DNA of 64,000 nucleotides from Diospyros lotus (GCF_014633365.1 NC_068348.1:15828311-15892310); one strand, 5' to 3'; shown: positions 1 to 12,069, counted from the first letter of the stretch. Program-made: numbers and translations. The notes: a model not told the origin generated them from the sequence alone.

Positions 1-840
1 TTGACTAATTATATGAACAAAAATTAGACATAGTCAATAGAACCAGACCCATAGTCGATAGATCAAAAATATGAAGAAAACTTCTTCTAAAATACACATT
101 GATAGTCGACAGATTAAATTAAGCTGTCACAGAACCATCAAGATAGTCGATAGAACAAAACATAGTCAACATATGCATAGCACATAGTCAACAAATGAGA
201 AGAGTTAGTCGACAGATGCAGGTGAGTTAGTCAACAGATTGCTATGTATATTAGATTTCCTGATGATACAATCCATAGCATGTATACAACATATTTACAT
301 TTACTTTAATACATAAATGTAAATAAGAAAGTACACCCCATTTGGATTCAATAAAAATATCTAAAAAATCAAAATCCATAACCATAAGAAAATAGAATTT
401 TGGTTTTAGTACAAACTCAAGATTTAGCAAATTTACCACTCTCAAAATATATACCTTCTATTTATTGAAAAATTTATTAAAAATTATTTTAATAACAACG
501 AATATTAGCTATCAAAATACCGGGAGATAGTTTTTCAAAATGAAAACATTTTCTTATATGTTCCCTTATAATGCACTAATCTTCCAGATTTAGAAAAATT
601 ATATTAAAGGTAAAAACATCCACTATCAAATTATTCAAAACCAATTTGGTGAAATCATTTAGAAGATTCTTTTAGATCTTAAAGCTTGTTTGTGCAAATC
701 TCTATCTATAGAAAATTATAGATCATTTGGTTTTCATTTTTACAAAGGTACTTGAAATTGATTTTTGTTTCCAAATCATTTAATTAATTTTGTTTTTCAT
801 CATCAAAACCAAACACAAGAGTAAAACATCACCAATGACT
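1..840. other. AT-rich non-coding flank with a degenerate short repeat
   Basis: No gene is supported. The first 240 bases contain many imperfect copies of a motif close to tagtcgacagat or tagtcaacag, irregularly spaced, like the decayed end of a minisatellite. The rest is AT-rich with no reading frame resembling a known family. The gag remnant of the neighbouring element starts near 850. Confidence 0.5.
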
Positions 841-849
841 TTGGGGGGT

Positions 850-1760
850 CCAATGATAGTAATTCTTGGAAGGATACTAGCCATGTCCCATGCATCGTAA
901 CATATATTGCCATTTTGAGAGGTAAGTCATGGATTTTGAGGGTGGCGTTACGGAACCTATCCACATACTAGCAAAGAGTCTCTTTGCCCTTGTTGAATAC
1001 TAAGAAGATACGTTACGTTTTTCTTTTTTGGACCATTAATGGCAAATGTTGTGATAAGTTCTTTCCTTAGCTACCCGAATGAAGAGATGGATGCTTCGAG
1101 TAAGCTGTTGAACCAAATTTGTGTGTATCCTATCATAGTCAGCGAGAATGCCCGTCATATAAATACATCGTCCCAACCGTAAAGTGTCATTAAGGACTCG
1201 TAATTTTGAATGTGATCGTCAAGATCATCTTTGCTGGCATAAGGTGTCATTTGCAGCATCTTGAATTTCCTTGGCAGTGGTTTTCCCAATACATTCTCCG
1301 TGAACAGGGACTTTCTTCTTGGCTACTCCTCAGTGGTCGAAACCAATTTCTTTTGTTTGACTACTTCCTCTACCACCCTCTTCATATCATCCCACATACT
1401 CATTACAGTGTGATTATATGTCCCTCTATTCCTTGGAGTCAAACCTTTAGTGGGGATTTACGTTAGCATACTTGCTATAGTTTCCTGATGTCTTCCCCTT
1501 CATAGGCTCCCTCTATCTCCTTAATAATTTTTCTCCTGCTCCTGATTTTGCGGCGAAGAGGCATTAGCTCCTTGTGGTGGGAGTTTAAGCAAATTGCCTC
1601 GGCGAGGAGAGGGCCGAGAGTAGGAGTTAGGCGTAGATTCTCCTCATGTTTCAACTGAGTTTTTCTTAATGGTGCAGTTTCTAGCATGAATCTCCATAGT
1701 GTTGCAAGTAATGCCATACCGGGGACTATACTTTAGAGTATTCCCTCCATGTCTCATAAG
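850..1760 (-). pseudogene. Decayed Tat-type Ty3/gypsy gag remnant
   Basis: On the minus strand this stretch resembles the gag at 62929-63780 near the other end of the window. Shared blocks on the plus strand include the cassette around 960-1110 (counterpart 63455-63575) and the cassette around 1190-1290 ending in a run like cttccttggca (counterpart 63665-63765). The upstream part of gag reads in a short minus frame at 1475-1717, rich in Arg and Lys. Gag is the capsid protein of the retrotransposon particle. Many stops and indels break the frame, so it cannot be functional. The distal part of gag and all of pol are missing to the left, either deleted or replaced by unrelated DNA. Identification rests on similarity inside the window and on family knowledge. 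Confidence 0.65.
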
Positions 1761-2096
1761 GCATGCATTCCTTTGATATGTTATTGTCGTAACGCTTCAT
1801 AGTTTTCCCACGAGATGATAAGATGAGTCTATTGTGAAGGGCCAGATTGATCGTGGTGTTCATGTTGATTCACCGGGTGTTGGAAACCTGATAGAGGTGG
1901 CTGAGTCCCTATTTGTTGTTGGGGATCAAAGGGAGTTGACTGAAAACTCCCTTGTTATTGAGGGTCAAGTGGAGGTAGGTGCATTCCTGTTGGGTGTTGT
2001 GAGTCTCACGAAGGAGGGAAAATTTCAACACCCTAAGAGAGAGTTCGTCGATTGCCTCTAGTGTTTGGCATTGATAGTGGTTTGACTTTTCGTTGT

Positions 2097-2116
2097 ACTT
2101 CCCACAAATGGCGCCA
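2097..2116 (-). promoter_or_regulatory. Primer binding site-like sequence of the host Tat element
   Basis: Read on the minus strand, a few bases after the LTR end, the sequence starts TGGCGCCATTTGTGGGAA. It begins with the TGG expected opposite a tRNA CCA tail and matches the general form used by plant Tat elements. The same site is duplicated at about 21359-21378 in unit B. Together with the gag remnant it fixes the element orientation as minus. I did not assign the priming tRNA. Confidence 0.65.
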
Positions 2117-2121
2117 ATTTT

Positions 2122-2431
2122 TGTTGCCAAAATATGATAATGAATTTGTAACGTGGTAAAGGTGATCTTAACGTTCTTTGGTAAGGATGATCAAGGGACC
2201 TCAAGGCAAATGATCAGGAGGCCTCATGGTAAATAATCAGAAGGCCTTGTGCTAAATGATCAAAAGGCCAAAAATAACTAGGAGACCTTAAATAATTGAG
2301 AGGCTTTGAGAGATGATATCTTGTTGATGCTGGCGAGTGGTTACTTGTTGATGAATGAGAGGCCTCAAATAACTGAGAAGCTTAAAATAATGGAGAGGCC
2401 TTAAATAATTGAGAGGTTTTGGAGAACCAAG
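2122..2431 (-). repeat. Host-element LTR, segment 1 of 3
   Basis: In plus coordinates it starts TGTTGCCAAAA directly beside the primer binding site and runs to the CACTA insertion point. It resembles the start of a second LTR at 48633-48850, for example the shared word aataatgaatttgtaa and the repeated gaggcc/aataactgagaagc motifs. The LTR resumes at 35369 and again at 47175. Confidence 0.7.
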
Positions 2432-2760
2432 CACTACAAGAAAATAGGCTTTTTAAGTTGAATTTTTGTTTTGAGATAGATTTTAGACTGCCGAAAAAAT
2501 GATTGTCGCAAAATTTTGAGACGAATTTTTTCCATCTCTAATTGAGACGGAATTTGAGATGGATTTTGAGACGAATTTTTTCATTTTTAATTTGAGAGAG
2601 ATTTTGAGACGGAATTTGAGATGGATTTTGAGACGGATTTTGAAAAAGATTTTAAAATGGATTTTGAGATGAATTTTTTAGACATAATTTGATACGGGTT
2701 CAAAGACCATTTTTTAGACGGATTAGAATTCATCTCAAAATTCATCTTAAATTTTTAAAA
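2432..2760. repeat. CACTA left terminal inverted repeat and subterminal repeats, copy A
   Basis: After the terminal CACTACAAGAAAA, positions 2460-2720 hold about a dozen variants of the word ttgagacggaattt, some ending in tccatctctaa. Arrays like this are the transposase binding zones of CACTA elements. The right end of the element has matching words in inverse orientation at 35290-35350. Confidence 0.75.
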
Positions 2761-2996
2761 AATTAAAAAACATTTTTTTATAAAATTTCAAAATTAAACC
2801 TGATACACACAATATACGAACTAAATAAGAAATAATATATAAATATAAATTTATTATAATAAATCCATACATAAAATATATACACATCCATGAATAGTAA
2901 CTGTACAACCAAAAATTTATTCATGCTAATAATAGATCCTCCTAATGATCCAATGATGAAGAAGGGTTCCAGAGTATCTTCCATAGGTGACAAGCG

Positions 2997-3486
2997 CTAG
3001 TCTATAGGATCCATAGGTTTCCTAACAACTTGCTGAATCTGGTCCAAGAATGAGAACAACGACGGTGGTGATGGTGACGGTACATGGTAGGAATGATCAA
3101 CAGGGATGACATGAGCTTTTGACCCCATCCCAAACACGCGACCCTTTTTCTTCCCACTTACAACCTCCATCCATAATGATGTCTCATCAATAACTAGTTG
3201 CGAGGACTGGAGAGCGTCACTACCTTCCGATGGGCCACCTGCCGATACTTGTGATGATGCATCCTGTTGGCGCGCTTGAAAGTCATCCTACAATCATCAT
3301 GGATACATGGAATAATTTGTATTATCAATAGACTAGTTAAGCATAATAAGATATAATAATACACAACTAATGTATATTTACATAAGTATCCTCGGACCTC
3401 TTATTGACGAATCACGAATTCTCCTTTCTTCTATGCATGGTGAGGAATAACTCTGCCTATGTGGGTGGGCAACCAAGATGCATAGT
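2997..3486 (-). pseudogene. CACTA Transposase_24-like C-terminal exons, copy A
   Basis: Two exons are visible on the minus strand. The 3382-3486 exon follows an acceptor ending in CCAG and reads a stretch ending NKRSEDTY, close to the conserved DxRAExxY block of plant En/Spm Transposase_24 proteins. The 2997-3287 exon contains LWMEVVSGKKKGRVFGMGS, the hallmark GKKKGRVxGxGS block, and ends at TAG (2997-2999). The upstream exon has an in-frame TAG (plus 3457-3459) and a TGA, so it is dead. The TAG is CAG in copy B (22716-22718). The protein would bind the subterminal repeats during transposition. Upstream exons were not recognised. Family call from motifs only. Confidence 0.65.
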
Positions 3487-4144
3487 CTGGAAGGGGGAAA
3501 AAAATAATTTCCAAATTATTACTTCAAACTCATAACTCTAGGAGAGAATAAAAAATTTTAATTTAAAAAGTTGTTTATAAAATAATAATTAAAATCCAGA
3601 CTTTCTTTTGACTTTTTAATCATGAAGCTAATTACAAAGCTCATACCAAACAAATCTTTATTGTTCCAAACTAATCAAGTGTGTTATTAAGTTATGGTCA
3701 TAATAGATTTTAAGTGATACGTTGGTTATAAAGTTAACTTATAAACATATTTAACATGATTTATATTATTATTAATAAATTTGATTTTATTATAAATATG
3801 TGAATAAAGCTGCAAATGAGTCGAGCCCCATAAAAACTTAGGCTTGTTCATTAAGAATTTTATTAGGTCAAAACTCTAGCCCAAGGTTGACTTGAGCTAA
3901 AAAATGAGATAATACTAATTGATGTAAATATTTGTCGAACTCGAGCCTAGGTTCAAAATCAACTCTATTATGTTAAACGTTGAACAAGTTTTAAATAAGT
4001 TTCAAATAATTTTTAAGTGAGCTTGATACAAACCTTTTAAGAAATCTAAAATTAAAATAAAACCTAAATAAATAAAATTGATGAAGTAGGTCATGAAAAG
4101 CGCGTAAAATGATAAGATTCGATGTGGTGTGTGTGTGACGGGGG
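3487..4144. other. Non-coding CACTA interior, copy A
   Basis: AT-rich sequence with no credible reading frame. It matches 22746-23401 in unit B. It probably holds introns or upstream transposase sequence decayed beyond recognition. Confidence 0.5.
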
Positions 4145-5216
4145 TGTAACACCCCGTTTTCTAGGCATGTTATAACTTACGATAATTTTAAGATAATAAT
4201 TTTTTTTTCTATTAAAAAATACGACTAAACCATATCATTACTCATATTCATCTCAAAATTTTCATTCATCTATCTTGAATAAGAATCATCATAAACATCA
4301 AATGCGAAAGATAGAATCGAATCTTAACTTTAATATTAACCAATAATAAGGTTTATACATCATCACTCTTCAAAATGTTCAGAATTCAAAATAACAAAAC
4401 TTTAAATACATAGGCAACATGAACGCATAACCATTACATCATGCACTTTAGCTAAGTGCCATTGCATGCCTCTTTTATCCTTGTTTCTGTTATAATCTAT
4501 ATCTAGAACGTTTGAATATTCTAGGGGCAAAGCTCACGTTAAATGTTGAATCATCTAAGTAAGGGTACATCATTTAATGCACATGTATGTATAAAATGCG
4601 ACATATCATCATTACTTTATATTTGGGTCAACCACACCCAATTACTGCCTGCCATTTTTACAGTCTCCCTGCCAAACTAACGTGTGTGGGTGCACCATTG
4701 GCAAAACAATGGCGCCAGTCCTTAATCCCAAACCCATGTGACGTATGACCGAAAATTTCATCGTGCACATATGCATATTTCATCATCAAAAAATGTAAAT
4801 GCATTATACCTTATGCATAACATACTAAGACATGACAATATAATAATAAAACATTTGCATGAAACTGGATTTTTGGGTTGAACCACTTACTTTAAACGTA
4901 TCTCAGAATATCTTGATTCTTGTGCCACACTTCTAATGAACTCAATTCAGAATCTCAACATTCCCTGGCCATTATATTTATTCAAAAATATCAATATTCT
5001 ATTTTTCCTAATTTTCTCATAACTTCTGTCTATTTCTTCTTATTTTTCCTCAATAAATTCAAACTAAATATTTCTCTATAAAAATTCATAAAATAACTTT
5101 CGTAATTTTTTAGAAAACTTTACTCACCTTAACTTAGCCTCTCAAGCTTCCTCGTTATGCATGCCTTGACCTCGAAATGCGTGTCTGGATAATTTCCTAA
5201 CCTCGGGCATACTTCT

Positions 5217-5665
5217 TGATGTGGCACCAACTGAAATTACTAGAATACCCCTACGCGCTGATAGTCTCACCTGCCACGCGGATCACCTGAGAGACCGACA
5301 CGTGGCAAGTCAACACTCCGGAGCGGAGACTGGGAAATTCGGGCCGAACCGCAAGACCCGTTCCAACTTGACCGGGATTCTCGGGAGTCGTGCCGGCTCA
5401 TCTTGGCTACCCCAAAACGGGTTCGCCTATAAAAGACAAGGACTCTCGCCAGGTATATTCAAGCTCTACAGCTCTCTCATTTACTACTACTCGCATTTAC
5501 TCTACTATTTGAGCGTCGGAGTCCACCCCGGGGGATCCAAGCCCCGACCCTCCATTGTCTTACAGGTTCCACACCCGAGGTCCGACATCCCCAAGTCCGA
5601 GGTTCCATTCCCGAGGTCCAGTCGCAGAGGTGGCACGTGGTGGTCGGTCCCAAAAACCATCATCA
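5217..5665 (+). repeat. Gypsy1 5' LTR
   Basis: TGATGTGGCACC start and CATCATCA end. A TATAAAA box lies at 5428-5434, so the transcript would start shortly downstream. It pairs with 14974-15423. Confidence 0.92.
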
Positions 5666-5667
5666 TT

Positions 5668-5685
5668 TGGCGCCCACCGTGGGGC
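5668..5685 (+). promoter_or_regulatory. Gypsy1 primer binding site
   Basis: Two bases after the 5' LTR comes TGGCGCCCACCGTGGGGC, the form widely seen in plant Tat elements. It would anneal to a tRNA 3' end to prime minus-strand DNA synthesis. The tRNA was not assigned. Confidence 0.75.
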
Positions 5686-5808
5686 CGACGTCCATACTCG
5701 CTAGCCTCTTCATTCCCTACCTCGCGCTTCGGACTTCAACTCCTCACCTTGGACCTCAGTCTTTCCGCGAGTGTCAAACGACTTTCGCTCCTTGTCATAA
5801 CTAACCAC

Positions 5809-7203
5809 ATGGCTCCCCGAAGAGACGTGACTCGCAGCCAGGTCAGAGCCAATCTAGAAGCCCCGCAACAAGGAGAGAATCCACCACCTCCAGCCAATCC
5901 CATGCCGAAGGACCGACTCACTAGGTTGGAAAACTAGGTCCAACAGCTAACTGAGTTGTTGACTGGTTATCTACACCAGACTGAACAGCATCTTTCGCAT
6001 GTGCCCTCTCAGCGGGCGGAGCATCAGTCACCTCCTCCTGCTCGGGAGCCTCGTCAATCCCGCCAGACAGGTCAGGAAATCCACTCTTCTGAGGCGGCAG
6101 GATCCACTTCTGCCCCCTCGCGAGAAAGAGGGACTTCACAAGAGAGACGATTGCGTTTCTTAGAGAAGCAAGTCCAGGAACTCAAGAAGGGAAAGGAAGA
6201 ATTGCTCCACCTCGGCTCTAACCAACCCTTGAGTAAGGGCATCATGGCGGAGGTTCCACTGGAAAGGTTTCGTATCCCCTCCATCAAGCTCTATGATGGA
6301 AGCACAGATCCCTATGATCACGTCGAGCTTTTCTCCTCTCACATGCTGGTGCAATCGGGGTCGGACGCGATGTGGTGCCGGGCATTTTCGGCCACTTTGG
6401 GAGGACATGCCCGGACCTGGTACTCCTGCCTTCCCCATCGTTCCATCAACTGCTGGGAAGAGCTGAAGAACTGTTTCTTAGCCCACTACGCTCCCTTGAA
6501 GTGCCACCGAAAGTCTTCCATGGCTTTGGTGAACATCAAGTAGAACCAGGGTGAATCCCTAAGAGATTTCATGGCTAGGTTCAACGAAGAGGCATTAAGT
6601 ATCGATGAGTTTGACCAGCGAATCGCAATGGTGGCTCTTCAGAATGGCTTGAGAGCTGGGCCATTTGCTCAGTCCTTAGCCAAGACTCCACCTCGTACTT
6701 TCACAGAGGCCTTAGCCTGGGCTAATAAGTACATCAACGCCGAAGAGGTGATGAAGGTGAAGCGGGCGGAACAACCTCACAGGAAAGAAAGAGAAAAGGA
6801 GAAGAAAAAACCGGCCCCAGAGCAGAAGACGGACTATCGCCCCTCCCGAGCTCTCGATCGCCCGAGTCTTGGGGGTGCACGTGGAAGCCCGGTGAATTAC
6901 ACTCCCCTCAATACAAATCGAGCAGAGATTCTCCTGGCATTGGAGGATAAGAATTATTTACGGCGTCCTCCCCCGCTGAAATCTCCACCCAACACTCGAA
7001 GCAAAAAGAAGTACTGCCATTTTCACCGCGACCACGGCCATGATACTGAGGATTGCATCCAACTGAAAGAAGAAATACAAGAGCTTATCAACCGAGGATA
7101 CCTTTGGGATTTCGTGGGTCGAGGAGGTATGAGCTCGGGCAAGGTAGAATCCAAGTCAGAGCATCGAGGGAGGTCTCCTACTCGAGATCGCTTTCGAGAG
7201 TGA
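5809..7203 (+). pseudogene. gag: Gypsy1 gag
   Basis: Gag forms the cytoplasmic virus-like particle. The start was taken at the ATG at 5809 (MAPRRDV) just after the leader. Translation is broken by in-frame TAG at 5935 and TAG at 6541, and the domain ends at TGA 7201. A short coiled coil near 6140-6220 precedes the Retrotrans_gag core (about 6240-6770), which contains FRIPSIKLYDGSTDPYDH and ESLRDFMARFNEEAL. A zinc knuckle of the Tat form CHFHRDHGHDTEDC lies at about 7014-7056. Pol continues in the same frame, as expected for Tat elements with one Gag-Pol frame. The TAG stops lie at places where Gln is likely in relatives. Confidence 0.85.
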
Positions 7204-9700
7204 AGCCGAACACCGCCCCGGAGAGAAGGAAAGTAGCCCGCCGAGGAGGGGGGACAGAAGTTTATCTTGTACACGCTAGCGGCAGGGACAGTTCCAGGGT
7301 CCCACTCAACTGCTCTCAAGAGCACGGTAAAGGAAGGGGTGGTCATCACTTTCTCTGAGGAGGATCTTCCGAGTTATCCCAGCTATTCGGACCCTCTGGT
7401 GATCACTGCTCAAGTGGGAGAGTGGGAGATGAGGCGAATCCTCGTGGATCCAGGTAGCTCTTCAGAGATTCTCTATAAGAGGGCATTCCTAGGGATGGGG
7501 TTCACGCTCGATCAGCTGAGGCCAGTCCGTGTCCCATTGGTTGGTTTTGATGGAATGGTGATCCATTCTGAAGGTTTGATCCGGTTGCCCCTGACGGTCG
7601 GTAGTGGTCCTCATAAATCCCGGGTGACGTTGGATTTTTTGGTGGCAGATGTGCCCTCGGCGTACAATATGATCCTTGGTAGGTTTGGGCTTAGTGCTCT
7701 GAGGGCAGTACCGAGTACGTATCACATGGTGTTGAAATTCCCTACTTCGGGAGGGATTGGCAAGGTAAGAGGAGACCAGCGGCAGGCTAGGGAATGCTAC
7801 GTGGCCTCTTTGAGTGCCACTATGGCCAAGGGGTCAGAGTTAGACTCAGAACCGAATCAAGAGGCGGTCCCTCAACCTGGTCAAGGCCAGATGGAGACGG
7901 AACAGGTGAGAGACCCAAGTATAGGAGCAGGTCAGAGGTCAGTAAGGGAGGAGGGACAGAATTCCGCTGCCCCTCCCACTGTGGTTACTAGTTTCATCTT
8001 GGAAGGTCCGGAAGAGCCTAAGACTTCAGAGCCAGTGGATGAGCTCGAGGAAGTCCCACTGGGGGAAGAGCTCGATCGGACAGTGCGAATTAGTGCCAAG
8101 TTACAGGAGCCATTGAGGTCCGAGATCCTTTCACTCCTACGCCGATATCAAGATGTGTTTGCATGGTCTACCCTGGATATGCTGGGGATAGACCCAGCGA
8201 TCATGACACATCGCTTGGGGCTCTACCCGGATTGCGTGCCGGTAAGACAAAGGAAGAGGAAGTTTACCTCGGAGCGGGCTAAAGCTATAGAGGCGGAGGT
8301 GGAAAAGCTTATGGAGGCTAATCATATTCGGGAAGTCAATTACCCATAGTGGTTAGCCAACGTGGTTCTTGTCTCCAAGGGATCGGGAAAATGGAGGCTT
8401 TGTATTGATTTTAAATATCTTAACAAGGCTTGCCCGAAAGACAATTACCCTCTGCCTAGGATTGATGCGTTGATTGACGAAACAGCGGGGTGTCAGCTAA
8501 TGAGCTTCCTGGATGCATTCCAGGGGTATCACCAAATCCCACTACACCCTGAAGATCAGGAAAAGACCGCCTTCATCACGGATAAGGCTACCTATTGTTA
8601 CCGAGTGATGCCCTTTGGGCTGAAGAACGCTGGAGCTACATATCAGAGGTTAGTCAACAAACTGTTCAAAGCTCAACTCGGTCGAAACATGGAGGCTTAC
8701 GTGGATGACATGTTGGTCAAGAGTCTATTGGCTGAACAGCATTCGGACAACTTGGAGGAGTGCCTCAGAACCTTACGCCAGTATCAGATGAAGCTCAACC
8801 TGGCCAAGTGTGCCTTCGGGGTTACAGCTGGTAAATTCTTGGGGTTCATGGTGCATTACCGGGGAATTGAGGCTAACCCTTTGAAGATAAAGGCCATATT
8901 CGAGATGCCTCCCCCTCGAAGTATCAAGGAGGTGCAAAGGCTAACCGAAAGGATAGCAGCATTAGGGAGGTTCTTGTCAAGATCTGCGGAAAGACAGTTG
9001 CCATTCTTTAAGGCCTTAACTCGAGTCCAGAATTTTGCATGGACAGAGGAATGCCAGGAGGCATTTGAGCAGCTGAAACAATGTCTAGTCTCCCCCCCAG
9101 TCTTGGGAAAACCACAGCCAGGAGAGTCACTATATATTTATCTAGCTGCCTCGGATGAGGCTGTCAGTTCGGTTTTGGTACGGGAGGAGGACAAAATCCA
9201 AAAGCCGGTCTATTATGTGAGCAAAAGGTTGGCCGGCGCTGAGATTCGTTACACTCCAACAGAGAAGTTGGCCTATGCCCTAGTCATCTCTGCTCGAAAG
9301 TTGAGGCCTTACTTTGAGGCACACCACATTATTGTCTTATCAAGTCAGCCGCTGAGGCATGTGCTGGGAAAGCTGGACTTGTCAAGGAGGATGCTCAAAT
9401 GGGCAGTAGAGCTGAGTGCTTTCGACATCGACTATCGACCTCGGCCGGCCATCAAGGCGCAGGCTCTTGCCGACTTCATCGTGGAGGGTACCCTACCAGA
9501 GGAAGCAGACGAAAGGGATTTCCCAGACTTGGACTCTCTCCGTAGATGGCAGCTCCAGTGTCGGAGGCAGTGGCGCTGGATTACTACTACAGGGCCCCGA
9601 TGGCCAGGCTTGGCCGTATGCCCTCCACTTCGAGTTCAATGCCTCTAACAATAAAGTCGAGTATGAGGCGCTCATTGCCGGGCTCAGGCTAGCGGAATAG
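7204..9700 (+). pseudogene. pol: Gypsy1 pol, protease-RT-RNase H part
   Basis: The frame continues from gag. Stops are TAG 7234 and TAG 8347, followed by a frameshift near 9535-9560 and TAG 9698 in the new frame. The aspartic protease shows RILVDPGSSSEILY with Asp at 7447-7449; the usual Thr or Ser of the D-T/S-G triad is Pro. Reverse transcriptase covers about 8270-8900 with YVDDM at 8698-8712. A first RNase H-like region follows to about 9480, then the start of the archaeal-type RNase H (DGSS, then ASNNKVEYEALIAGLRLAE). This dual RNase H arrangement is known in Tat elements. It would copy element RNA into DNA. Too many breaks for function. Confidence 0.88.
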
Positions 9701-11226
9701 ATGGGAGTCAGGGATCTGGAGGTATATTCTGACTTGAATTTAATTGTGCAGCAGGTCACAGGAGAGTTCGAGGCCCGAGAGGACGTCATGGCCCAATATT
9801 TGGCGATAGCCAAAGATCTTATGGCACGATTTCGGACAGTGAAGATCAATCATGTCCCACGGGCACAGAATGCAGTGGCGGATGCTCTCTCGAGGATAGC
9901 TGCTTCTTCCTTCCCTAGGAATTCCCGAGCTGTTTACATGGAGTCGTTGCCCCAGAGGAGCATAGAGACTGAGGCAGAGCAGCTTTGCGTGGAAGGGGTT
10001 GAAAGTTGGATGGATCCCATCGTAGCACATCTGACCAAGGGATGGCTACCCGAGGAGGAACAGGAAAGTCGAAAACTCAAGCGCCAGGCTGCCAAGTTTC
10101 TACTGGTGGGATCAGACCTTTATAAGAAATCCTTCACTCAGCCGCTGCTGAAGTGTGTGGGACCGGTCGAGGCCGACTACATCCTAAGGGAAATCCACGA
10201 AGGGATTTGCGGCAGTCATATCGGAGCTCGGTCTCTCTCCCAAAAGGCACTTCGGCAGGGGTATTATTGGCCGACAATGATGAGCGACGCTGGGCATTTG
10301 GTCCAGACTTGTGAGAGATGCCAAAAAACTTCCAACCTGGTTCACACCCCGGCAGCTGAACTCACCCACCTGGCTTCGCCTTGTCCGTTTGCCAGGTGGG
10401 GAGTCGATATCCTCGGGCCTTTTCCACTAGCGGCTGGACAGAACAAATACTTGATAGCAGCCATCGACTACTTCACTAAGTGGGTGGAGGCCGAGCCTGT
10501 GGCGACTATTACAGGTCGGAGGGTAAAACAATTCCTTTGGAAATCCATCGTCTGCCGGTTTGGTATTCCAAGGGTGCTAATAACTAACAATGGCACCCAA
10601 TTCGAAGACCGATCAGTGCAAGAATGGTGCCGAGAGTTGGGGATTAAGCAACATTTTACCTCGGTCGCCCATCCTCAAGCTAATGGGCAGGTAGAGCTTA
10701 CGAACAGGACCATTCTGCAAGGACTCTGAGCTCGGGTTGAGAAAGCAGATGGTCAATCCCCAGTATACTATGGTCTTATCGAACCACACCATGAACAGCT
10801 ACAGGAGAATGCCCTTTCACATTATGTTATGGCTCGGAGGCTCTCATCCCTGTCGAGATTGGGGTGAGGAGCTACCGAGTGGAGCATTTCGATCCTGAGA
10901 TTAACGAGCAAGGGCTAAGGTGCAACTTGGATTTGATGGATGAGCTCCGAGACCTAGCACGAATTCGACAAGCCGCATATAACCGGCGTATTGCTAGGTA
11001 CTACAATCGACGAGTCCACGCTAGGAGCTTCATGCCAGGAGATCTTGTTCTACGACGGTTCGTCGTGAGTCATCCTCAGGACATGAATAAACTAACTCCA
11101 AATTGGGAAGGGCCGTACCGGGTGGTGGAATCCCTAAGTCCGGGGGCATATCGACTAGAAGACATGGAAGGCAAGCCCCTGAAGCATACTTGGAATGTGC
11201 AGAACTTAAGGAAGTTTTATCAATGA
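9701..11226 (+). pseudogene. pol: Gypsy1 pol, RNase H end and integrase
   Basis: The open stretch 9701-10729 gives the end of the archaeal-type RNase H (YSDLNLIVQQV, ADALSRIA) and integrase: an HHCC-type zinc region around 10195-10325 (CERCQKT) and the catalytic core. The first Asp is in GVDILGP (10406-10408) and Glu in QVELTN (10694-10696), but the middle catalytic Asp is Asn in ITNNGTQF (10586-10588), one transition away. TGA 10727 and indels in 10730-10863 break the frame. The C-terminal part resumes at 10864-11226 with YNRRVHARSFMPGDLVLRR and GPYRVVE. Integrase inserts the cDNA; this copy is inactive on two counts. Confidence 0.88.
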
Positions 11227-11339
11227 GCAGGGGAATTCCCTGAATCTCTTTGTACTCTTTTTCTTTACGACTAATGGCAAGGCTTCATATTCTCTTCATC
11301 TAATAGCAATTGTCCAAAGGATTATACTTCGTCGAAGAA

Positions 11340-11830
11340 AAATCCAAGGGTCACGAGCCCTAGGCCGTCCTCAAAAGTGGACTAAGGGCCATGGAAAAAA
11401 CTCTAGCCAACACCCTCCTTCGCGTGGGAGTGGCTAAAACCCAAGGGTCACGAGCCCTAGGCCGTCCTCAAAAGTGGACTAAGGGCCATGGAAAAAACTC
11501 TAGCCAACACCCTCCTTCGCGTGGGAGTGGCTAAAACCCAAGGGTCACGAGCCCTAGGCCGTCCTTAAAAGTGGACTAAGGGCCATGGAAAAAACTCTAG
11601 CTAACACCCTCCTTCGCGTGGGAGTGGTTAAAACCCAAGGGTCACGAGCCCTAGGCCGTCCTCAAAAGTGGACTAAGGGCCATGAAAAAACTCTGGCTAA
11701 CACCCTCCTTCGCGTGGGATTCGCTAGAATCCAAGGGTCACGAGCCCTAGGCTGTCCCCAACGGTGGACTGATGGCCACGAAAAGATTCGCTCATGGGTC
11801 ACGAGCTCTCGGTTGTCCCCCAAGGGTGGG
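11340..11830 (+). repeat. Gypsy1 3' region: tandem repeat, 97-bp period
   Basis: The phrase aagggtcacgagccctaggc recurs at 11346, 11443, 11540, 11637 and 11733, a period of 97 (last 96), followed by a shorter divergent copy near 11790. Each unit contains gggccatgg and aacaccctccttcgcgtggg. It lies directly after pol, where Tat elements are known to have hypervariable repeats. The ORF across it is a by-product of the repeat. Confidence 0.95.
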
Positions 11831-12069
11831 CTAATGGCCAAGGAAAAATTACAACACAGCACCCCCCTGATTGTTGACCTAGGGAGAACCAAGGGTCAAA
11901 TTCGCCCTCGTCAACTATGGAAGGGATCGAGGTTCAACTAGTCTCAGCCCATATGTTCGGAAGAAAAAGATGAACAGTCAAAGTGAAACGGCACTGTATA
12001 AAAACGAGATGATCCAATACATGATAATAGAGGAAGTACAAAAGGCCCTAGCTAAAAAAAAAGAAAAGC

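Noticed and set aside
1834..2130. Short overlapping frames near the left primer binding site
   Set aside because: They lie in the untranslated leader of the host element; the corresponding leader in the other Tat elements is non-coding.
5221..5808. Open frame at 5221 upstream of gag
   Set aside because: It begins with GTG inside the LTR and crosses the LTR end and primer binding site. Gag starts at the ATG at 5809.
11340..11830. CRISPR-like array
   Set aside because: Whole 97-bp units are repeated with no unique spacers, inside a plant retrotransposon.
11585..11941. 118-codon frame with repeated peptide blocks
   Set aside because: It is the 97-bp array read in one frame (97 is not a multiple of three) in the 3' region of Gypsy1.
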